Below are positions 51,866 to 62,015 of a stretch of 64,000 bases of DNA, piece after piece. Positions within the stretch are counted from its first letter, which is position 1. Each line of letters opens with the position of its first letter. The position numbers and the translations under genes are program-made. The DNA comes from Streptomyces umbrinus (GTDB lineage: Bacteria > Actinomycetota > Actinomycetes > Streptomycetales > Streptomycetaceae): positions 12,003,501 to 12,067,500 of the forward strand of contig NZ_JAUSZI010000002.1 in the NCBI RefSeq assembly GCF_030817415.1, in the 5' to 3' direction. Below the pieces are notes generated by a model. That model searched no databases and had not been told where the DNA came from. It was given only the letters and a program-made list of their open reading frames with translations.

Positions 51866-52804
51866 ATGGACGTGCTCGCCGACGTACTCGCCGCCACGGG
51901 CTTCAGGGGCGTGCTGCTCGCCCAGTTGCGGTCGTCCGGATCCGGGTGGGGCTGTGCCGTGGACCGGCTCGGCACCGCGGGGTTCCATGTCATCGCCGAG
52001 GGCGTCTGCTGGCTGCGGACCGGCGAGGCGCCACCGGTGCAGCTGGTGTCCGGGGACGTGGTGCTGTTGCCGCGCGGCACGCCGCACCGGCTGCTGGGGG
52101 CCCCCGACGAAGAGGCCCTCCCGTACGCGGAGTTGGAGGCCGCTCACCCGCCGGGCGGGGAGGGCGTGGTCGACCTGGGCGGGGCCGGGCCCGTCGTGCG
52201 GGTGGTGTGCGGCAAGTTCCACTACGCCGGCAATACCGACGGGCATCCGCTGCTGTCGGCGCTGCCGGAGGTCATCCATGTGCCCGGCATGAGCGCCGAC
52301 CCCCACCTGCAGGATGTCGTCCGGATCCTCGCCACCGAGACGGCGGGCGGGCAGCCCGGCTCCCGGGCAGTGGCCACCCGTCTGACCGAGGTGCTCTTCG
52401 TGCTCGCGATCCGCGCCTGGATCGAACGGGCCGATACCGCCACCGAGACGGGACCGTCCTGGCTGACCGCCCTGCGCGACCCGCGCATCGGGACCGCCCT
52501 GTCACTGATGCACGAAGAGCCGCACCGAGACTGGACGGTGGAGAGCCTGGCCCGCACCGTCACGATGTCCCGCCCGGCCTTCGCCCGCCAGTTCAAGGAG
52601 GTGGTGGGCCACACCCCACTGGCCTACCTCGCGCGCGTGCGGATCGACCGGGCCGCCCGCCTGCTGCGCGACACCGACAATCCGGTCGGCGACATCGCGC
52701 AAGCCGTCGGATACCGCTCCGAGTTCGCCTTCTCGCGGGCGTTCTCCCGGGAACAGGGCATCGCGCCCGGCCGCTACCGTCGTACGGCATCAGTGCCGTC
52801 CTGA
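51866..52804 (+). CDS. AraC-family regulator with cupin-type sensor domain
   Basis: The protein has 312 residues from the ATG at 51866. The sensor half (about 1-130) has MDVLADVLAATGFRGVLLAQ, HVIAEGVCWLRTGE and LVSGDVVLLPRGTPHRLLG. The HTH half (210-305) has WTVESLARTVTMSRPAFARQ with FKEVVGHTPLAYL, and GDIAQAVGYRSEFAFSRAFS. It is a paralogue of the regulator at 23736, with matching domain order and start. It is divergent from the LLM/SDR operon, its probable target. It ends one base before the stop codon of the convergent citryl-CoA-lyase relic. Confidence 0.93.
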   Translation: MDVLADVLAATGFRGVLLAQLRSSGSGWGCAVDRLGTAGFHVIAEGVCWLRTGEAPPVQLVSGDVVLLPRGTPHRLLGAPDEEALPYAELEAAHPPGGEGVVDLGGAGPVVRVVCGKFHYAGNTDGHPLLSALPEVIHVPGMSADPHLQDVVRILATETAGGQPGSRAVATRLTEVLFVLAIRAWIERADTATETGPSWLTALRDPRIGTALSLMHEEPHRDWTVESLARTVTMSRPAFARQFKEVVGHTPLAYLARVRIDRAARLLRDTDNPVGDIAQAVGYRSEFAFSRAFSREQGIAPGRYRRTASVPS

Positions 52805-53523
52805 TCAACCGCTTGCTGAAGCTTCGCCTCCGTCGGCAGGGTGCGGCGGTACGGCGCGGTTGCCCCGGTCCACCGAGAGGAAGATGTCGTTCGCGACGGG
52901 GTTGCGGATCTCCTCGGCGAGCTGGCCGATGAGTCCGGCCGTGCGGGCGAGCAGGGCGAAGGCACGCAGCAGTTCCAGCGGGAGGCCGAGGTCGGCGAGC
53001 GCGGCGCCGCGGACGCCGGCGCCGTTCAACGGCAGTGTTCTGCCCAGAACTTGAGGGTGGATTCGGCCGATGGCCGCGAAGAGCAACAGGTGCGGACCGA
53101 CCAGCTCTTCCTCGGCGGCGATGTGGAACAGCCTCGGTGTGCGGGGGTCTCGTCGGTCGGGGGGCCACCCCGCGCTGTCGACAGGGCGTCGTGGAGGAAC
53201 CTGCCGCAGTCCTCGGTCACGCCGAGGAAGCGTGAGCCGCCGCCCAGGAGCCCGGCGGCGAGGGCGCCCTGGACCGAGTCGGGCGCCGACAGGTACGTCA
53301 GCCTGGTCGTGATCGCGGTCGGGGTGAAGCCGTGGTCGGCCAGGGCGGCGAGCACGGCCTCGAACACCCGTGTCTCCCCGGGGGTGGGTCGGCGCTGTGT
53401 GGCGAGCCAGAACGCCGGCTCGCCGAAGCCCACCTCGCCCATCACATCGGCCGCGAGGTCCTGGCCGAGCAGGGTGATCTTGTCCAGGGAGGACGCGCCG
53501 AGCGCGGTCGGGTACTCAGGCAT
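52805..53523 (-). pseudogene. citryl-CoA lyase/citrate synthase-like gene with a frameshift
   Basis: The ATG at 53523 opens LDKITLLGQDLAADVMGEVG, ALADHGFTPTAITTRLTYLS and GVTEDCGRFLHDALS. Near 53120 the frame is lost and the family sequence continues one frame over: LVGPHLLLFAAIGRIHPQVL, then GRTLPLNGAGVRGAALADLG, running to a TGA at 52805. Citryl-CoA lyase-type proteins of actinobacteria share this two-part pattern and often sit with CaiB-type CoA-transferases. The start overlaps the CoA-transferase stop by 8 bp. One indel would restore about 239 residues. Confidence 0.75.
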
Positions 53524-54694
53524 CGTCGTCCTCCAGCAAGTCCTGCAGCCACTTGCGCAGTTCGGCCCCGTGCTCGTCCAGTTCGGGCGGGGGCAGGCGG
53601 TAGGCGGCGGGCGTCTCGGAGAAGCGGATCGGGTGCCGTGTCGTGGGTACGGCCCGGTCTCCCTCGCCGACCTCGACGACCGGGTCGAGTCCGAAGCTTT
53701 CGGCCATCGCGAAGCCGCCGTCGATGGTGTTGATCGGTCCGCAGGGGACCCCGGCGTCGACGAGCAGATCGAACCACTCCAGGGCGGTCCTCGTCTTGAG
53801 CCGTTCGAGCAGGAGGGGCCGGAGTTCCTCCCGTCGCTCGGTACGGTCGGCGTTGTGCCGGAAGCGGGGATCGTCGGCGGTCTCGGGGATCCCGAGTACT
53901 TCGCACAGCTTGCGGAACTGCCCGTCGTTGGCCGCGGTGACGATCAGGTCCTGGTCGGCCGTCGGCAGCGGTTCGTAGGGGAAGACGCTGGGGTGCGCGT
54001 TGCCCATCCGGTAGGGCACGGTGTCGCCGGCCACGTAGGAGGAGCTGTGGTTGACCAGCCCGGTCAGTGCCGACGAGAGCAGGTTCACCTCGACGAGCTG
54101 GCCCCGGCCGGTGGCGTCGCGGTGCCGCAGCGCGGCGAGGATGCCGAGGGCGGCGTGGTTGCCCGCCATCACGTCGAAGACGGAGATCCCCGCCCGGTAC
54201 GGCGGCCCGTCCGGATCACCGGTGAGGCTCATCAGCCCGGAGATCGCCTGGACCATCAGGTCGTAGCCGGGTACGTTTCGGCCGGGTCCGGCTCCGAAAC
54301 CACTGATCGACGCGTAGACCACGCCCGGGTTTTGGGTGCTCACCGACGCGTGGTCGAGGCCGTACCGGGCCAGTCCGCCCGGCTTGAAGTTCTCGATCAC
54401 CACGTCCGCGCGCCGAGCGAGCTCCCTGGCCAGCCGCGCGTCCGCCTCGTCGCGGAAGTCGAGCGCGATCGACCGCTTCCCGCGGTTGATCCCGAGGTAG
54501 TAGGTCGACACACCGTCGCGCACCGGCGGCGTCCACGTGCGGGTGTCGTCCCCCTGGGGGCCCTCGACCTTCACCACGTCGGCCCCGAGATCGGCGAGCA
54601 GCATCGTCGCGTACGGACCGGCGAGGATGCGGGAGAAGTCCGCCACCAGCAGCCCGTCGAGCGGTCCGCGTGAGCCGCCTGAACCGCCGCTCAT
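53516..54694 (-). CDS. CaiB/BaiF-family CoA-transferase
   Basis: The protein has 392 residues, full-length for class III CoA-transferases. LVADFSRILAGPYATMLLAD near 16-35 and LGADVVKVEGPQGDDTRTW near 36-54 are the N-terminal signatures. NRGKRSIALDFRDE near 69-82 and ADVVIENFKPGGLARYGLDH near 95-114 follow. The catalytic Asp is expected in the GYDLMVQAISGLMSLTGDP block near 143-161. It moves CoA between a donor thioester and a carboxylic acid. It is intact within an otherwise damaged operon, 3 bp after the amidohydrolase and overlapping the lyase relic. The acid substrate is unknown. Confidence 0.92.
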   Translation of the reverse strand: MSGGSGGSRGPLDGLLVADFSRILAGPYATMLLADLGADVVKVEGPQGDDTRTWTPPVRDGVSTYYLGINRGKRSIALDFRDEADARLARELARRADVVIENFKPGGLARYGLDHASVSTQNPGVVYASISGFGAGPGRNVPGYDLMVQAISGLMSLTGDPDGPPYRAGISVFDVMAGNHAALGILAALRHRDATGRGQLVEVNLLSSALTGLVNHSSSYVAGDTVPYRMGNAHPSVFPYEPLPTADQDLIVTAANDGQFRKLCEVLGIPETADDPRFRHNADRTERREELRPLLLERLKTRTALEWFDLLVDAGVPCGPINTIDGGFAMAESFGLDPVVEVGEGDRAVPTTRHPIRFSETPAAYRLPPPELDEHGAELRKWLQDLLEDDDA

Positions 54695-54697
54695 GGG

Positions 54698-56172
54698 CTA
54701 CGCCCCCTCGTTCTGCACGGCGACGCCCTCGCCGCGGTACTCGCTGTAGGTGTACGGGTTCGAGATCACCTCGGTTGTCGGGATCTGCGGCTCCACGGCC
54801 TCGCGCCACGCGTCCTCGCCCATGGTGGTCCGCGCGTAGTCCACGGTCGCGGCGACGGCGGTGCGGGCCCGTTCCAGGTCGACGCCGACCAGTTCGTGCG
54901 CGTACTTCACCACGGTTCCGTTGACCAGCACGGTGTGCACGTCGGCGCGGGTGGCCTGGTAGACCACGTGCCCGTAGGGGTGCAGGATCGGGTACATCGC
55001 CGGGGACCGGTCGTTCTTGAGCAGGACGAGGTCGGCCTTCTTGCCCGGCGTCAACGAGCCGATGTTGTCGGCGAGCCCGTGCCTCCGGCGCCGCCGATCG
55101 TGGCCCACTCCACGACGTCCCGGGCCCGCAGGCTGTGGTGCACCACCGTCTCCCCGGCCGCGTGGGCTGCCATGTGCTCCCGCGTCCGGTCGGCCGACAG
55201 CGTGGCGCGCATCGCCGAGAACAGATCGGCGCTGAACCACACACTGGTGTCCATCGACAGTGACACGGGGATGCCATGGCGCCTCAGCCGCCAGGTGGGA
55301 GGGTAACCCTGGCCGGCGTTGTGCTCGCTCTCCGCCGACACCGAGACCGTGCCGCCCGAGGCGGCGATCCGGTGGTACGAGTCCTCGCTGAGCGTCGCCG
55401 CGTGGACATAGGTGACGTCGGGCGTCATGAACCCGTGGTCCCACATCAGACGTATGCCGTTGTCGTTCGTCGCGCCCCAGACGCCCGCGTGGGTGGTGAC
55501 CGGCAGCCCGAGCTCGCGGGCCGCCTCGAACGCCGCCTTCTCGGGGAAGGCCTCGTCGCCGGTGACGTCGAAGGCGAGCTGCAGGCCCAGCATGTCGTCC
55601 CGCCCGGAGAAGTGGCGGTCGACGAAGGACCGGAATTCCTTCGAGTGGGTTCACTCCCAGGGGGCGCCGAGCAGGTTGCCGTAGGCCAGCACGAAGCGGC
55701 CCGGCACCGCGCGCAGCGATTCGACGGCCGCGTCCCCGTGCTCGGGCGTCTGCAGCCCGTGCGACCAGTCCACCGTGGTGGTCACACCCGCGTCGAGCGC
55801 CTCGATGCCGGACAGCAGGTTGCCGGCGTGGATGTCCTCGGGGCGGAAGATCTTGCCCCAGTTGAGGTAGTAGAAGACGAAGTACTGCGAGAGGGGCCAG
55901 TCGGCTCCGAGGCCGCGCAGCGCGGTCTGCCACATGTGCCGGTGGGTGTCGACCATGCCGGGCATGAGGATGCCGCCGGCGCAGTCCACCACCACGGCGT
56001 CGTCGGGTGCCTGAAGGTCCCTTCCGACCTGTTCGATCCGTTCACCGCGGACCAGCACGTCGCCGCGGTCGAGCAGGCCGATCGCGGGGTCCATGGACAG
56101 GACGGTCGCGTTGCGGAACAGGACGGGGCGTCCGGGGGTGAAGTCTTCCCGGCGTGGTTGTTCGATCGTCAT
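54698..56172 (-). pseudogene. TrzA/AtzA-type amidohydrolase with nonsense codon and frameshift
   Basis: The ATG at 56172 opens VLFRNATVLSMDPAIGLLDR and GMVDTHRHMWQTALRGLGAD (metal His-x-His). A TGA at 55653-55651 then replaces what is probably a Trp between GAPWE and THSKEFRSFV. The same frame resumes (LPVTTHAGVWGATNDNGIRL, HGIPVSLSMDTSVWFSADLF with the metal Asp). It shifts frame near 55075 before LADNIGSLTPGKKADLVLLK and runs to a TGA at 54698. Two independent lesions disable a metal-dependent deaminase/hydrolase of about 490 residues. Confidence 0.85.
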
Positions 56173-56176
56173 GTGG

Positions 56177-56695
56177 TCACCTCGTTGTGGAGTCTGTGGT
56201 CCGGGCCCGCAGAACACGGGAGCGGGCGGTCAGTGGTACGGCCGCGGTGGCCAGGCCGAGGGCCAGTGCCGCGCATCCCCATGCGTAGCCGTCGAGTTCC
56301 GTCAGCCCGAGGGCGTGGTCGAGTGACCAGGCGCCGGGGCCGGTGAAGGCGAGGACCGCGGCCACCGCGCCGTAGGAGAAGGGCACTTCGCAGCCGCCCT
56401 TCTGGGCCCAGAAGCCGTTCGGCGCGGTCGCCGCCGCCGCGACCGCCATGGTGCCGACGATCACCGCGCAGCCGCCGGGAGTCAGCAGCCCGGCCGCGAC
56501 CGAGACCGCTCCGGCGAGTTCGGCCGCCCCGGCGACGAGCACCATCCGCCGGCCGGGCACGAAGCCCCACCGGTCGAAGACGGCGGCGGTCCCGGCCCGC
56601 CCGGCACCGCCGAACCAGCCGAACAGTTTCTGGGTGCCGTGGCCGAACAGCAGCGCGGCGAGCAGCAGCCGCAGCAGGAGCAGCCCGAGATTCAC
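56177..56695 (-). CDS. DoxX-family membrane protein
   Basis: The protein has 172 residues and four transmembrane helices (2-20, 48-68, 73-92, 105-160 as the last hydrophobic stretch). LLLLRLLLAALLFGHGTQKL then FGWFGGAGRAGTAAVFD is the DoxX/DoxD-like N-terminal signature. DoxX proteins are linked to quinone/thiosulfate redox and membrane oxidoreductase complexes; here the role is unknown. The ATG overlaps the dioxygenase stop (ATGA), and the amidohydrolase begins 4 bp after its stop, so it is embedded in the operon. Confidence 0.88.
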   Translation of the reverse strand: MNLGLLLLRLLLAALLFGHGTQKLFGWFGGAGRAGTAAVFDRWGFVPGRRMVLVAGAAELAGAVSVAAGLLTPGGCAVIVGTMAVAAAATAPNGFWAQKGGCEVPFSYGAVAAVLAFTGPGAWSLDHALGLTELDGYAWGCAALALGLATAAVPLTARSRVLRARTTDSTTR

Positions 56696-57162
56696 GGCTG
56701 CGGCTCGTCCGTCGTCCGGGGCTGCAGCACGAAATCGAACTCGGCGCGCAGGTACGGCTCGTCGATGGTGCCGCCGTCGGGGGAGGAGCCGGCCGGTTCC
56801 TCGGTGAAGCGCACGATCAGCTCGTCCTTGGTGCCGAACACGACATCGGTGTCGAGGAATTCGGAACCCTGCCGGAACAGGTGGGTGATGAGCTTCTCGT
56901 GGCCGGGGTGGTCGATCAGGAAGTGGATGTGCGCGGGACGGAAGTGACTGATGTCGGTCCTGCCGATCAGGTCACCGACCGGACCGTCCATCGGGATCGC
57001 GTAGCCGCGTGGCGCGATGGTGCGCACGCAGTACGTGCCGTCCGCTCGCGTCCGGTACAGCGCGCGCAGCCGGGCCTCGTCGATCTCCTGCAGTTGCGCC
57101 TCGTAGACGCCGTCTGCGTCGACCGCCTGCCCCTGGGTACCGAGTCGCGGGAGGGCTACCAC
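56692..57162 (-). pseudogene. intradiol ring-cleavage dioxygenase, N-terminally truncated
   Basis: About 145 genuine codons remain. They include ADGVYEAQLQEIDEARLRAL (Tyr ligand), PRGYAIPMDGPVGDL (second Tyr ligand), FRPAHIHFLIDHPGHEKLIT (both His ligands) and FGTKDELIVRFTEEPA. This is the catalytic domain of catechol/hydroxyquinol 1,2-dioxygenases. The N-terminal linker domain and dimer helices, normally 110-130 residues, are missing. Upstream of codon 15 the sequence is unrelated and belongs to the rearrangement junction with the HNH gene. All four iron ligands are retained, but folding is doubtful. Confidence 0.75.
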
Positions 57163-57770
57163 GCACCTCCTTCAATCACTGGAACGCCGGCATCAACCCC
57201 ACCGACGGCTGCAACACCCGTGCGGAGGTGCTGATCTGGGAGGCCGTCGAAGCGCCGGAGAACCACCCGGGCTGCCAGCTGGAGGGCGGCCGCTGGTGGT
57301 CGTACTACGACGCGACCTGGGTGACCTCCGCGTCCGGCCTGGACATCGACCACATGGTTCCCTTCGCGGAAGCCTGGGACAGCGGCGCCTCCGCCTGGAC
57401 GCCGCAGCGCCGCGAGACCTACGCCAACGACCAGGGTGCAGCGACGTCCCTGGTCGCCGTCACGGCCCGCTCCAACCGCAGCAAGTCCGACAAGGACCCG
57501 GCCGACTGCCTGCCACCCGCCTCCACGGAGGTGCGCTGCCAGTACGCCGCGGAATGGGCAGGCACGAAACTGCGCTGGGGCCTGACTGCCGACGACGCCG
57601 AACTGGCGGCCCTGCGGGACGTTGCCGCCGGCTGTCCGTTCGAAACGGTCACCTACGAGCCCGCCGCCACAAGCCGGGCAGTACCGAGGGCAGGTACCCG
57701 GGCATCACCAAAGAAGCCCATGGGGACGATCGTTCGGCTGAAGCCCCATAGGGCACCCCGACGAGCGTAG
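57163..57770 (+). pseudogene. HNH endonuclease (DUF1524 type), N-terminally truncated
   Basis: The plus frame reads SFNHWNAGINPTDGCNTRAE, GRWWSYYDATWVTSASGLDI, DHMVPFAEAWDSGASAW, TARSNRSKSDKDPADCLPP and CQYAAEWAGTKLRWG. The DIDH-V-PFAEAW and N-R-S-K-x-x-x-D-P blocks are the active site of the secreted Streptomyces HNH/DUF1524 nucleases. The signal peptide and start are missing; the frame runs back into the dioxygenase gene on the other strand. The last 35 codons look out of frame. Confidence 0.75.
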
Positions 57771-57900
57771 CGCCCGGGCGCGGGCAGAGCATGATCCCGG
57801 CTGGACGGGAGAGACCAGCCGGGGCCACGAGGTGGTGGCGTGCGGAGGGCGGTCGCCTCGGTCCGGAGGATCGAGCGGACAGAGGAGTTCGTCGATCTGC

Positions 57901-58734
57901 TTATCCCGCTGTCAGGCAGGCCAGCAGCTGGGCCGGGGCGTCTTCCTGCAGGAGGTGGCCGGCGCCCTCGATCCAGTGCAGCTCGGCATGCGGAACGCGC
58001 TCGTGCAACCACTCGGCGTACTTCGGAGGAAGAATGCGGTCCTCACGGCCCCAGACGAGCCGTACAGGAAGCGACATACCGCCCAGCAGGTGCTCGTACG
58101 CGACGGTGTCCGCCTGCCTGATCTGGCTGTACTGACGATAGAACGCGGCCTGCCCTTCGTCCCCTCGCCACGGCGCGAGGAACGCATCGAGAACTCCCGG
58201 CCGGAAACCGACCTGCGTGGCGTGCCGCAGGTGACTGGCGACCAGCGCTTCGTGCGCGTAGCCCGGAAGCTTCTGGAAAACCTCCCTGTGCTCCAGGAAG
58301 AGCTGGAAGAGCCCTCGCTCCCACTCGCCGCCGCTCACCGCGTCGAAGAGGGTCAGATCCCGGTAGCTCCTCTCCTCCAAGAGCAATGTCCGAAGCGCCA
58401 CTGCCCCGCCGATGTCGTGGGCGATCACGCTGGGCCCGGACAGCTCCCAGTGGTCGAGGAGCCGGGCGAAGTTCCTCGCGTGAGCCGCCAGGCTGAGGTC
58501 CTGGCCCTCGCGCTGGTCCGACTGGCCGAAGCCGAGATGGTCGAAAAAGAAGACCTTGCGGGTACGGGCGAGCGCCGGAGCGATGTCCCGCCAAAGAAAG
58601 GAAGAATACGGCGTGCCGTGCACCAGCACGATCGGGTCTCCGCTACCCAAGGCCCCCCACCGCACCACCCCTTCAGGCGTCTCAAACTCCTCGTCAAGTG
58701 TCCAGTCCAAACCTGGCCTCCTCTCCTGCCTCAT
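57901..58734 (-). CDS. haloalkane dehalogenase-like alpha/beta hydrolase
   Basis: The protein has 277 residues from the ATG at 58734, which has GGAAGG eight bases upstream. DPIVLVHGTPYSSFLWRDIA near 33-52 is the HG-x-P oxyanion loop with the halide-side Trp. VFFFDHLGFGQSDQREGQDL follows. The nucleophile elbow is SVIAHDIGGAVALRTL near 102-117 with Asp in place of Ser, as in haloalkane dehalogenases and epoxide hydrolases. LVWGREDRILPP near 226 provides the acid, and IEGAGHLLQEDAP near 254 the His. It may hydrolyse an alkyl halide, epoxide or fluoroacetate-like substrate. It is a single gene, not clearly in an operon. Confidence 0.9.
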   Translation of the reverse strand: MRQERRPGLDWTLDEEFETPEGVVRWGALGSGDPIVLVHGTPYSSFLWRDIAPALARTRKVFFFDHLGFGQSDQREGQDLSLAAHARNFARLLDHWELSGPSVIAHDIGGAVALRTLLLEERSYRDLTLFDAVSGGEWERGLFQLFLEHREVFQKLPGYAHEALVASHLRHATQVGFRPGVLDAFLAPWRGDEGQAAFYRQYSQIRQADTVAYEHLLGGMSLPVRLVWGREDRILPPKYAEWLHERVPHAELHWIEGAGHLLQEDAPAQLLACLTAG

Positions 58735-59097
58735 GAACAACACCTTCCACTTTGAGCATGCCTCGATGCCTCATCAGCAAGAAGCTCCCGCGCCTGCGGT
58801 CCCGGGCTCATTGGCATCACCCTTGCCTCGAAGAGGGGAGCGCTTTCCCCGGGTAAGGCGCTCCGTAGCGCTATCGGGCAAGCGAACACAAGGGGAGGGC
58901 GATCCCGGGTTCAGTTGGAGGCCGGACGCGGCCTGCTCCAGGTGGGCGCTCAGTGTGGCGGCGCATTCCCCCCGCGGGCGAGTTGAACCGCAGCCTTGCG
59001 GCCTGCTCGGCGCCCCAATCTTCACAGCAAGCTCACCGGCGCCCCGCGCTGATCTCACCGGAGTCGACCTGAGTGGTATCTGTCCCGGGGTGGATCA
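58735..59097. other. intergenic gap
   Basis: About 360 bp between two minus-strand genes. It should hold the promoter of the dehalogenase-like gene and the 3' end region of the aldo/keto reductase gene. A repeated GCGCT-rich segment near 58850-58875 could fold weakly. No protein is recognised on either strand. Confidence 0.4.
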
Positions 59098-60087
<990 letters not shown>

Positions 60088-60136
60088 GACGCACTCCTCT
60101 GAAAGAAATCTGGAAAGTTTTTTGCGGACCGTCGTG

Positions 60137-60724
60137 TCAGTGCGCTGCGGCGGTCAGTCCGGCGCGGTGGATGCGGGTGTGCTCGGCGACGCGCCGGCCG
60201 AGGTGGCGGGCCGTGTTCAGGTCTGCGTCGTGGACCGCGGGCGTGTCGTTGAAGCTCTGTGCGCCGGCGCCGAGGTAGAAGCCGAGGCGGTTGTCGTCCT
60301 GGGGGCTGGATGTGGTGGTGTTCCAGCCCGGCAGGAGGCCCAGGCTCACCCAGAGCATCCCGTGCTGGGCCGCCAGGAGCGCCAGGTACTGCAGGGTGTG
60401 CATCTTGTCGCCGCTCATGGAGCCGGAGTTGGTGAATCCCGCCGCGAGCTTGTCGCTCCAGGCGCGGGTCATCCACCGCTTGCTGCTGGCCTCGGCGAAG
60501 GCGTGGAACGCCCCGGACGCGGTGCCCATGTAGGTGGGGGTGCCGAAGATGATGGCGTCCGCGGAGTCCAGCAGTTCCCAGTCGGCGTCGCTGAGGGAGG
60601 CGACGTCCAGGCGGTGGACGTGCGTCCCGGTGACGGAGGTTGCGCCGTCGGCCACGGCCGTGGCGATCTGCGCGGTGTGGCCGTAGCCGGAATGCGACGC
60701 GATGACGATCGAGATGTCGGACAT
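60137..60724 (-). CDS. WrbA-like flavodoxin-family NAD(P)H:quinone oxidoreductase
   Basis: The protein has 195 residues from the ATG at 60724, preceded by GGAGAGGAA. The FMN-phosphate loop SIVIASHSGYGHTAQIATAV is at residues 4-23. DAIIFGTPTYMGTASGAFHA near 58-77 is the second flavin segment, and AGFTNSGSMSGDKMHTLQYL near 98-117 is the WrbA-type insertion. It reduces quinones by two electrons to prevent redox cycling. It is the first gene of a two-gene operon with an aldo/keto reductase, divergent from a TetR that probably represses it. Confidence 0.92.
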   Translation of the reverse strand: MSDISIVIASHSGYGHTAQIATAVADGATSVTGTHVHRLDVASLSDADWELLDSADAIIFGTPTYMGTASGAFHAFAEASSKRWMTRAWSDKLAAGFTNSGSMSGDKMHTLQYLALLAAQHGMLWVSLGLLPGWNTTTSSPQDDNRLGFYLGAGAQSFNDTPAVHDADLNTARHLGRRVAEHTRIHRAGLTAAAH

Positions 60725-60964
60725 GGGTGTTCCTCTCCTGCCGCGATGGGGGCGTGTTCGGTGGCGGCGCGTGCGGTGGTGGTGCGGGCGGACGATGAGC
60801 TGCCCGCCGCGTGCTCCACGTGAGGGGCCAATGGGCCCGGCCGGGGTGCGGCGCATGCCAGGTGTCGCGGGCCGGTGCCGACCACCACCAGCGTGGATCG
60901 CCGTTCCGCTTCAAACCGTAACACCGGAAAGGCGACGATCCGCAAATCGCGATATCGTTGTTCC

Positions 60965-61693
60965 ATGAACGAGGGACGACGCGCCGTGCGGCGCCAGGTG
61001 CTGCAGGTGGCCGCCAAGCTTTTGGAGGAGGGCGGCAGCGAGGCGGTCTCCACGCGCGCTGTCGCCGCAGCCGCGGGCATCACGGGCCCCGCGCTGTACC
61101 GGATGTTCGACGACAAGGACGGACTCCTGGCCGAGCTGGCCGCCTACGGGTTCGAGATGTACCTGGCCGAGAAACGGGAGGCGCTGGCGCTGACCCCCGA
61201 CGACCCGGTGGCCGACCTCTACCGCGGCTGGGACCTGCACGTCGACTTCGGAGTGCAGCACCCCGCGTTCTACATGCTCATGTACGGCACGGTGCAGCCC
61301 GGGCGGCGGCCCCCGGCCGCGGACGAGGCGCACGCCCTGCTGGTGGGACTGCTGAGCCGGGCGGCCGACGCCGGGCGTCTTCGGGTTCCGGTGGCGCAGG
61401 CGACCCGCGTCATCCATGCGGCGACCACGGGTACCACGCTGGCGCTGATCGGCGAAGAGCCCTCGGAGCGGGACCTGACCATTTCGGCACGATTGCGGGA
61501 CACCGTCATCGCCTCGGTCACCACGGACCCGCCCGCCTCATCCGGGTCGGACCTGGCCTCGCGCGCACTCGCCCTCGATGCCGCACTGGAAACCGCGCTC
61601 ACCACCGGGCCACCGGCAGCGGGCGCCGCGGTACCTCTGCGCGACACGGAGACGGCTCTGCTGCGTGAATGGCTGCAGCAGCTGGCAGGCTGA
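60965..61693 (+). CDS. TetR/AcrR-family transcriptional regulator
   Basis: The protein has 242 residues from the ATG at 60965. The HTH at about 8-52 reads VRRQVLQVAAKLLEEGGSEA, then TRAVAAAAGITGPALYRMFD. The C-terminal ligand domain (60-230) includes DLYRGWDLHVDFGVQHPAFY, as in TetR_C groups that sense small hydrophobic molecules. It is divergent from the WrbA/aldo-keto reductase operon across a 240-bp intergenic region. No long palindrome was found; ATCGCGAT just before the start is a short candidate half-site. Confidence 0.92.
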   Translation: MNEGRRAVRRQVLQVAAKLLEEGGSEAVSTRAVAAAAGITGPALYRMFDDKDGLLAELAAYGFEMYLAEKREALALTPDDPVADLYRGWDLHVDFGVQHPAFYMLMYGTVQPGRRPPAADEAHALLVGLLSRAADAGRLRVPVAQATRVIHAATTGTTLALIGEEPSERDLTISARLRDTVIASVTTDPPASSGSDLASRALALDAALETALTTGPPAAGAAVPLRDTETALLREWLQQLAG

Positions 61694-62015
61694 GCCGGCC
61701 GCCTGATCCGCGGGCGGTGGGTTCAGTCGGTTACGCCGGCCGCGCGGAGGGCGTTCGGCCCAGGGGCCGGCTGCAGGGTCCTTCAGCAGTTGGCCGCCAT
61801 TCGCCACGAAACAGATCACCCAGCCGTACGCGCCTCACGGCCAGAGTTCAAAATACTGACTCAGCGTCCGTGGCCCTGATCATGGCCGCGCCCGCCGGTG
61901 GGCCACCTTGCCTCTCCGTCCGCTACAGAACGTCACAGATCACCACCTATGAAACACGCGGAGGCGAAATCGACCGGGCACTATTGCCGACCGATCTCCA
62001 TGTTCCGTCGGCTGA
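61694..62015. other. gap between convergent TetR and XRE genes
   Basis: About 320 bp with lower GC near 61840-61990. No protein-like frame or strong hairpin was identified. Confidence 0.35.
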
